A stretch of 64,000 bases of DNA from Rhizobium sp. GN54. GTDB lineage: Bacteria > Pseudomonadota > Alphaproteobacteria > Rhizobiales > Rhizobiaceae. The notes under the pieces were generated by a model. The model was not told where the DNA came from and did no database searches. It saw nothing but the letters and a program-made list of their open reading frames with translations. Shown here piece by piece: positions 59,726-64,000 of this stretch. The translations under genes were made by a program, and so were the position numbers. The stretch covers positions 682,001-746,000 of the forward strand of contig NZ_JAJNCZ010000001.1 of the NCBI RefSeq assembly GCF_021026345.1, read 5' to 3'. Position 1 is the stretch's first letter. The number at the start of each line of letters is the position of its first letter.

Positions 59726-60670
59726 ATGGCCGAAGTCAAGAACGCTCCCGCAGCGACGAACGGCGATTCCCTGCAAGGCTTTCTATTCGCGCTGACAGCC
59801 TATCTGCTCTGGGGCTTCCTGCCCTTCTTCATGAAGGCGGTCGCCCACATCCCGGCATCCGAGGTGGTAGCGCACCGGATCCTCTGGTCGGTGCCGCTGG
59901 CGGGCCTCGTGCTCGTCATCCTCGGCCGCACCGCCGATATCCGCGCGGCGCTGCGTTCGCCGCGCATGCTCGCCATGGCGACGCTGACGGCGGTGCTGAT
60001 CACCGTCAACTGGGGCATCTATGTCTGGGCGATCGGCGCGGGCAGGGCGATCGAGACGGCGCTCGGCTACTATATCAACCCGCTCTTTTCGATCTTCCTC
60101 GGCGCAGTGTTGCTGAAGGAGAAGCTGACGCGTGCGCAGATCGTCGCGATCGTGCTTGCCGCGGCCGCCGTCCTGGTGCTGGCGCTCGAGGCGGGCGGGC
60201 TGCCCTGGGTGTCGCTGGCGCTCTGCGTCTCCTGGGGCTTCTACGCCTTCTTCCGCAAGACGCTGCCGATCGGGCCGAACCAGGGCTTCTTCCTGGAGGT
60301 GCTGCTGCTCAGCGTTCCCGCGCTCGGCTACATCGTCTACCTGGAGACGACCGGCCGGGGCCATTTCGGCGACACCGGTACTGCCGACGTGCTGTGGCTG
60401 CTCGCCTGCGGCCTGGTCACCGCGGTGCCGCTGATGATCTATGCCAACGGCGCCAAGCTCCTGAAGCTCTCGACCATCGGCATCATGCAGTACATCGCGC
60501 CGACGATGATCTTCGTCATCGCCGTCTTCTTCTTCCACGAGCCCTTCGGCCACGCGCAGATGCTGGCCTTCGGGCTGATCTGGCTGGCGTTGATCGTCTA
60601 TTCGGGATCGATGCTGACCTCGGCCCGCGCCCAGCGCGCCGCGGCCGCGAGCCTCAAGCCGGCCGAATAG
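59726..60670 (+). CDS. rarD: EamA-family transporter RarD
   Basis: A 314-residue membrane protein with ten predicted spans in two EamA repeats. The opening GFLFALTAYLLWGFLPFFMKAV and the HRILWSVPLAGLVL, SWGFYAFFRKTLPIGPNQGFF and IGIMQYIAPTMIFVIAVFFF blocks match the RarD subgroup. Chloramphenicol sensitivity was linked to rarD in other genera, but the transport substrate is unknown. Start 59726 follows CAGGA. Confidence 0.93.
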   Translation: MAEVKNAPAATNGDSLQGFLFALTAYLLWGFLPFFMKAVAHIPASEVVAHRILWSVPLAGLVLVILGRTADIRAALRSPRMLAMATLTAVLITVNWGIYVWAIGAGRAIETALGYYINPLFSIFLGAVLLKEKLTRAQIVAIVLAAAAVLVLALEAGGLPWVSLALCVSWGFYAFFRKTLPIGPNQGFFLEVLLLSVPALGYIVYLETTGRGHFGDTGTADVLWLLACGLVTAVPLMIYANGAKLLKLSTIGIMQYIAPTMIFVIAVFFFHEPFGHAQMLAFGLIWLALIVYSGSMLTSARAQRAAAASLKPAE

Positions 60671-60712
60671 GGACCGGCGGAGCAGGGCAGGCCGCAACAG
60701 GGCAAGGAGGTC

Positions 60713-61333
60713 TCAGAGCCGGGCGATGATGCCGGCCTCGCCCTCTCGGTCGATGGTGCCGGCCCAGTGCTCGATCAGCGCCGGCACGATCTGCTCCGGT
60801 TCGTCGATCACGAGCGGCTGCACCAGATGGGCGGCATGCACGAAGCCGGCATCGGCCATGTGGCGGATCAGCTTCAGCATCGGGTCCCAGAAGCCGCCGA
60901 TATTAGCGAAGACGATCGGCTTGCGATGCCGGCCGAGCTGCGCCCAGGTCATGATCTCGACGATCTCCTCCAGCGTGCCGATGCCGCCCGGCAGCGCCAC
61001 GAAGGCGTCGGCCCGCTCGAACATCTTGTGCTTGCGCTCGTGCATGTCGGCGGTGACGATCAGTTCGGAGAGCTGGCCGAGCGAGTGGCGCGTGGCCTCC
61101 ATGTCCATCAGGAATTGCGGTATAATGCCGGTAACGCGGCCGCCGGCGGCCAGGACCCCGCTCGCGACGGCGCCCATGATGCCCTTCGTGCCGCCGCCAT
61201 AGACCAGCCGCAAGTGATTCGTTGCGATCGATCGGCCGAGCGCGCGGCCGGCATTGATATATGAGGAATCGCGGCCCGGCTGGGAACCGCAATAGACGCA
61301 GATGGACCGAATGGGCATGGATTCGTCGTTCAT
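60713..61333 (-). CDS. LOG-family (TIGR00730) nucleoside-5'-monophosphate phosphoribohydrolase-like protein
   Basis: A 206-residue Rossmann-fold protein of the LOG / TIGR00730 family, often mislabelled lysine decarboxylase. The hallmark PGGIGTLEEIVEIMTWAQLG is intact, with VYCGSQPG and GGGTKGIMGAVA for nucleotide binding. Related enzymes release the base from cytokinin or purine nucleotides. Start could be 61333 or 61318 (MPIRSICVYCGS), neither with a strong site. It converges on rarD. Confidence 0.9.
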   Translation of the reverse strand: MNDESMPIRSICVYCGSQPGRDSSYINAGRALGRSIATNHLRLVYGGGTKGIMGAVASGVLAAGGRVTGIIPQFLMDMEATRHSLGQLSELIVTADMHERKHKMFERADAFVALPGGIGTLEEIVEIMTWAQLGRHRKPIVFANIGGFWDPMLKLIRHMADAGFVHAAHLVQPLVIDEPEQIVPALIEHWAGTIDREGEAGIIARL

Positions 61334-61489
61334 GAGACGATTGAGCCATCCGATGCGGCCCTTGGTCAAGAAAAATGACGAAAAAGGCCGGGCCAAACCT
61401 TGAGCAAGGGTTGCGCAAGCTTGTGGAAACCCTTGGAAATCGCTAGCAATTCAAGGGTAACGGCGGGTGCTGCTGGGAGAATTCGCGAC

Positions 61490-63679
61490 ATGAAATACAA
61501 GACCGGCCTGATCGCTTTGGGCGTGCTGGCAGCGGCAACGGCGCTGATGGTGTTCTTCGTCCTCCCGAACATCGACAAGGACAAGGCCGTCGAAGGCACG
61601 CAGCAATCGGCGCAAAAGGACGCGCCGGCCGCGGCAGGGGCGCCCGCAGCAACCACCTCCGAGGCCGGTACGGCTGAGGCGGGTTCGGCCGGCGGCAAGA
61701 CCGCACGTTCCGAAGCCCCGGCAGCGGAAGGCACGGCTGACGCCGGTACAGCTGCGCAGGGGGCGCCAGCTGGCGATGCCAGCGGCTGGCAGGCTCCGTC
61801 CTTCGATGTCCTGCGCGTCGAGCCCGATGGTTCCACCGTCGTCGCCGGCAGGGCCGAGCCCAACAAGACCGTGCAGATTCTCAACGGCGAGACCGTGGTC
61901 GCGACGACCGACGTCAACCCGTCCGGCGAATTCGCCGCCGTCTTCGATAAGCCGCTCGCCGCCGGCGACCACGAGCTCACCCTGCGCGTTCTCGGCGAGG
62001 GCGGTTCCGCAAAGGCCTCCGAAGAGGTCGCCACCGTCTCGATCCCGAAGGACAAGGGCGGGGAACTGCTGGCCATGGTCTCCAAGCCCGGAGCCGCGAG
62101 CCGGCTGATCACCGTGCCCGAAGCCGGTTCCGGGGCTGCCGCCCCGGCAGGGTCGGCGACCGGGCAGGGCGCTGCTTCCTCCGCCGCGCAACCCTCGGCC
62201 ACGGGGGGCGCCGAGACCGCAGCCGTCGCGCCGCAAACCGATGCCCAGGCTCCGGCCGGCGAGGCGGCCTCCGCAGCGACCGCGGCCACAGGGGGCGCCG
62301 CCCCGAACGTGCGCATTTCCGCCGTCGAGCTGGAGGGCGACCATATGTTCGTCGCCGGCAGCACCAGGCCGGGCGCGCTGGTACGCATCTATGCCAATGA
62401 CAAGCTGCTCGGCGAGATGAAGGCCGATTCGGATGGCCGCTACGTGGTCGACGGCGTGATGCCGCTGGCGGTCGGCCGCCACGTGATCCGCGCCGACGTC
62501 ATGAGCGCCGATGCGGCCACCGTCGAGCTCCGCGCCTCCGTCCCCTTCGACCGGCCCGAGGGCGAACAGGTGGCGGTCGTCGCCCAGGAGCCCGCCGCTC
62601 CCAGCGACGCCCCGACGCTCGGCCTGATCGACAACGGCAGCTTCGACAAGCTGCGCGCCGAGGCCAACAAGGCCGTCGGCCTGCTCGGCGGCCTCTACGG
62701 CGAGGGTCGCCAGCCGACCGCGGAAGAACTGGCGGCGGCACGCTCGGCGACCGAAATCGCCCTGCAGTCGCTGGCCGAGTACAAGGCGCCGCCCGGCAGC
62801 GCCGGCGAGCCGATCGCGGCAAAGACCGCAGCCGTCGCCGCCGATGCGCTCGCCAAGCTGAAGGCGCTGCCGAAGGATGCCGCAAGCGTCGGCCAGTCCG
62901 TCGGCGAGATCTCGGCCGCCGTGAAGGACGCGCTGACGCCGGCGACCAATGGCGATCCCCCGCCGAAGGTTGCCGTTCCCGTCGTCGACATCACCGCCCT
63001 CGAGGCGCGCGCGCTGGAACTCGGCCGGCAGTTCACCGGCTTGTTCGACGCCGGCCGCAATGCGACGCCGGCAGACATCGCGACGGCCCGTGGAGGCCTG
63101 CAGCAGGCGCTCGACGGGATTGCGGCCTATGCCGCGCCGACCGGCACCGATGCGGCCCGCCTGGCGCTGATAGACCGGCTGAAGCTCTGGGCGCGGACGG
63201 CCGCCGCGGCCCTTTCCGGCGTGCCCGCGGATGCGGCGAAGGAAGGCTATGCGGACGCGGTGGCGGCGCTGAAGGCGGCGCCGGACGCGCTGCTGTCGCA
63301 GGCGCAGGTCGCCGCAGCCGGAAACGAGCCGGCACCGGCCCCTGGCACCGCCTCGGACGGCGGCGCACCGGTTGCGGGCGATGCCAGGCCGGACACAGGC
63401 GAGACGCAGGCCGCGGCCGGCCAGCCGCAGACCGTCGAGCAGGAGCCGCTTCAGCAGAGCAAGAACTCCGTGATCATCCGCCGCGGCGACACGCTGTGGC
63501 AGATCGCCCGCCGGGTCTACGGCCAGGGCGTGCGCTACACCACGATCTATCTCGCCAACGAGGGCCAGATCAACAACCCGGACCGGATCCTGCCCGGCCA
63601 GGTCTTCGGCGTTCCGGACGAGGCGATGCCGGAGGCCGAGGCCGAGCAGATCCACCGCAAGCACGTCAAGGGCGATTGA
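61490..63679 (+). CDS. Large LysM-domain cell-envelope protein (729 aa)
   Basis: An N-terminal signal anchor (YKTGLIALGVLAAATALMVFFVLP) is followed by a long Ala/Gly/Glu-rich linker with two Ig-like segments (about 105-195, VEPDGSTVVAGRAEPNKTV; about 275-380, VAGSTRPGALVRIYANDKLL). Then come helical repeats, and a C-terminal LysM domain at about 659-712 (NSVIIRRGDTLWQIARRVYG to ILPGQVFGVP). LysM binds peptidoglycan. The layout is that of envelope scaffolds in rhizobia, function unproven. Start 61490 follows GGGAG. It diverges from the LOG gene. Confidence 0.88.
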   Translation: MKYKTGLIALGVLAAATALMVFFVLPNIDKDKAVEGTQQSAQKDAPAAAGAPAATTSEAGTAEAGSAGGKTARSEAPAAEGTADAGTAAQGAPAGDASGWQAPSFDVLRVEPDGSTVVAGRAEPNKTVQILNGETVVATTDVNPSGEFAAVFDKPLAAGDHELTLRVLGEGGSAKASEEVATVSIPKDKGGELLAMVSKPGAASRLITVPEAGSGAAAPAGSATGQGAASSAAQPSATGGAETAAVAPQTDAQAPAGEAASAATAATGGAAPNVRISAVELEGDHMFVAGSTRPGALVRIYANDKLLGEMKADSDGRYVVDGVMPLAVGRHVIRADVMSADAATVELRASVPFDRPEGEQVAVVAQEPAAPSDAPTLGLIDNGSFDKLRAEANKAVGLLGGLYGEGRQPTAEELAAARSATEIALQSLAEYKAPPGSAGEPIAAKTAAVAADALAKLKALPKDAASVGQSVGEISAAVKDALTPATNGDPPPKVAVPVVDITALEARALELGRQFTGLFDAGRNATPADIATARGGLQQALDGIAAYAAPTGTDAARLALIDRLKLWARTAAAALSGVPADAAKEGYADAVAALKAAPDALLSQAQVAAAGNEPAPAPGTASDGGAPVAGDARPDTGETQAAAGQPQTVEQEPLQQSKNSVIIRRGDTLWQIARRVYGQGVRYTTIYLANEGQINNPDRILPGQVFGVPDEAMPEAEAEQIHRKHVKGD

Positions 63680-63743
63680 GGCGGCGAACGGCTTTTCCCG
63701 CGCCGGCCCGTTGTTTCGGACGGCGATCGGTCCTATCTCTCCC

Positions 63744-63774
63744 ATGCGGCGTCCTCGGGGCGCCGCATTTTTTC
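63744..63774 (+). terminator. Rho-independent terminator of the LysM gene
   Basis: ATGCGGCG (63744-63751) pairs perfectly with CGCCGCAT (63761-63768) over a 9-base loop and is followed by TTTTTTC. A canonical terminator between the LysM gene and the ABC exporter. Confidence 0.87.
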
Positions 63775-63816
63775 TTGAACGCATGAGCCGGCGCCGGTCG
63801 GCACCCGGAGGCGCGC

Positions 63817-64000
63817 GTGGCGGCCACAACGAAGAAGACGGTTTCTGCCGACAGCAGCAATCCGTTCGGAACCATCGTCAACCTCTGGCCCTATATGTGG
63901 CCCTCCGACCGGCCGGACCTGAAGATGCGGGTGGTCTGGGCGACGCTGTTCCTGCTCGCCTCCAAGATCGTGCTGCTGCTCGTTCCCTATTTCTTCAAGT
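63817..64000 (+). CDS. Atm1-type ABC exporter, N-terminal fragment (cut by window edge)
   Basis: The first 61 residues of a protein starting at GTG 63817, chosen because GGAGG lies 6 bases upstream. The visible part (NPFGTIVNLWPYMWPSDRP, then DLKMRVVWATLFLLASKIVL) reaches the first membrane span. WPYMWPxDRPDLKxRV is characteristic of Atm1/HMT-type half-transporters that export glutathione-metal or sulphur species, encoded in many alphaproteobacteria. The ATPase part lies outside the window, so the call rests on this start only. Confidence 0.75.
   Translation, partial: MAATTKKTVSADSSNPFGTIVNLWPYMWPSDRPDLKMRVVWATLFLLASKIVLLLVPYFFK

Noticed and set aside
1-64000. tRNA, rRNA, tmRNA or known riboswitch genes
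   Set aside because: Scanning the gaps by eye gave no cloverleaf, no CCA end and no recognised riboswitch core; a covariance-model search would be needed to exclude weak ones.

Overview
The window is GC-rich chromosomal DNA of an alphaproteobacterium of the order Hyphomicrobiales (Rhizobiales), most like Rhizobiaceae and relatives. The evidence is a tail-less second FtsZ of the FtsZ2 type, a cluster of Omp2b/RopA-type porins, the gene order slt-dapA-smpB / rpoZ-rsh / DUF2062-acpS-lepB-rnc-era, a NadQ-type NAD regulator with nadABC, and two copies of a GC-rich intergenic repeat of a kind common in rhizobia. I found no rRNA or tRNA gene, CRISPR array, phage or insertion sequence.

Layout. 0-3 kb: the end of an unknown gene, small rhizobial proteins and ftsZ2. 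3-7.6 kb: three full-length porins, a free-standing porin N-terminal mini-gene and an AT-rich island. 7.7-21.1 kb: mostly housekeeping genes (hydrolase, lytic transglycosylase, dapA, smpB, NYN protein, rpoZ, the ppGpp enzyme Rsh, acpS, lepB, rnc, era). 21.1-31.9 kb: an accessory-looking block lying between era and recO, genes that often adjoin in this order. It holds a glycerophosphodiesterase, a PotD-like binding protein overlapping a membrane GGDEF-EAL protein, a cyclopropane fatty acid synthase, a toxin-antitoxin pair, tex, a class A beta-lactamase and an acetyltransferase. 32-43 kb: recO, a thioesterase, a very large DUF2339 membrane protein, a MOSC protein, an MFS transporter and nadA-nadB-[parDE]-nadC. 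43-52.7 kb: SodC, an RTX protein, the tightly overlapped operon ygfZ-HD-phosphatase-nadQ, secreted or unknown rhizobial proteins, a Nudix hydrolase and an SRAP/HMCES DNA-crosslink protein. 53-64 kb: cysS, vapBC read into three tandem GFA enzymes, citramalate synthase, rarD, a LOG-family protein, a LysM protein and the start of an Atm1-type ABC exporter.

How the genes work together. The most system-like find is the pair at 22.2-25.6 kb. A periplasmic polyamine-type binding protein with no ABC permease or ATPase nearby overlaps a two-membrane-span HAMP-SGDEF-EAL protein by 14 bases. This is the architecture of the NspS-MbaA polyamine-sensing c-di-GMP pathway of Vibrio cholerae. NAD synthesis also looks wired: a perfect 15-base palindrome sits on the -10 box of nadA, and the candidate regulator NadQ is encoded 8 kb away. 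Three toxin-antitoxin modules lie within 29 kb, each with its own palindromic operator. Two of them are stitched by 4-base overlaps into metabolic genes (parE to nadC, vapC to GFA).

All calls come from reading the sequence and remembered family motifs. No database search was run.
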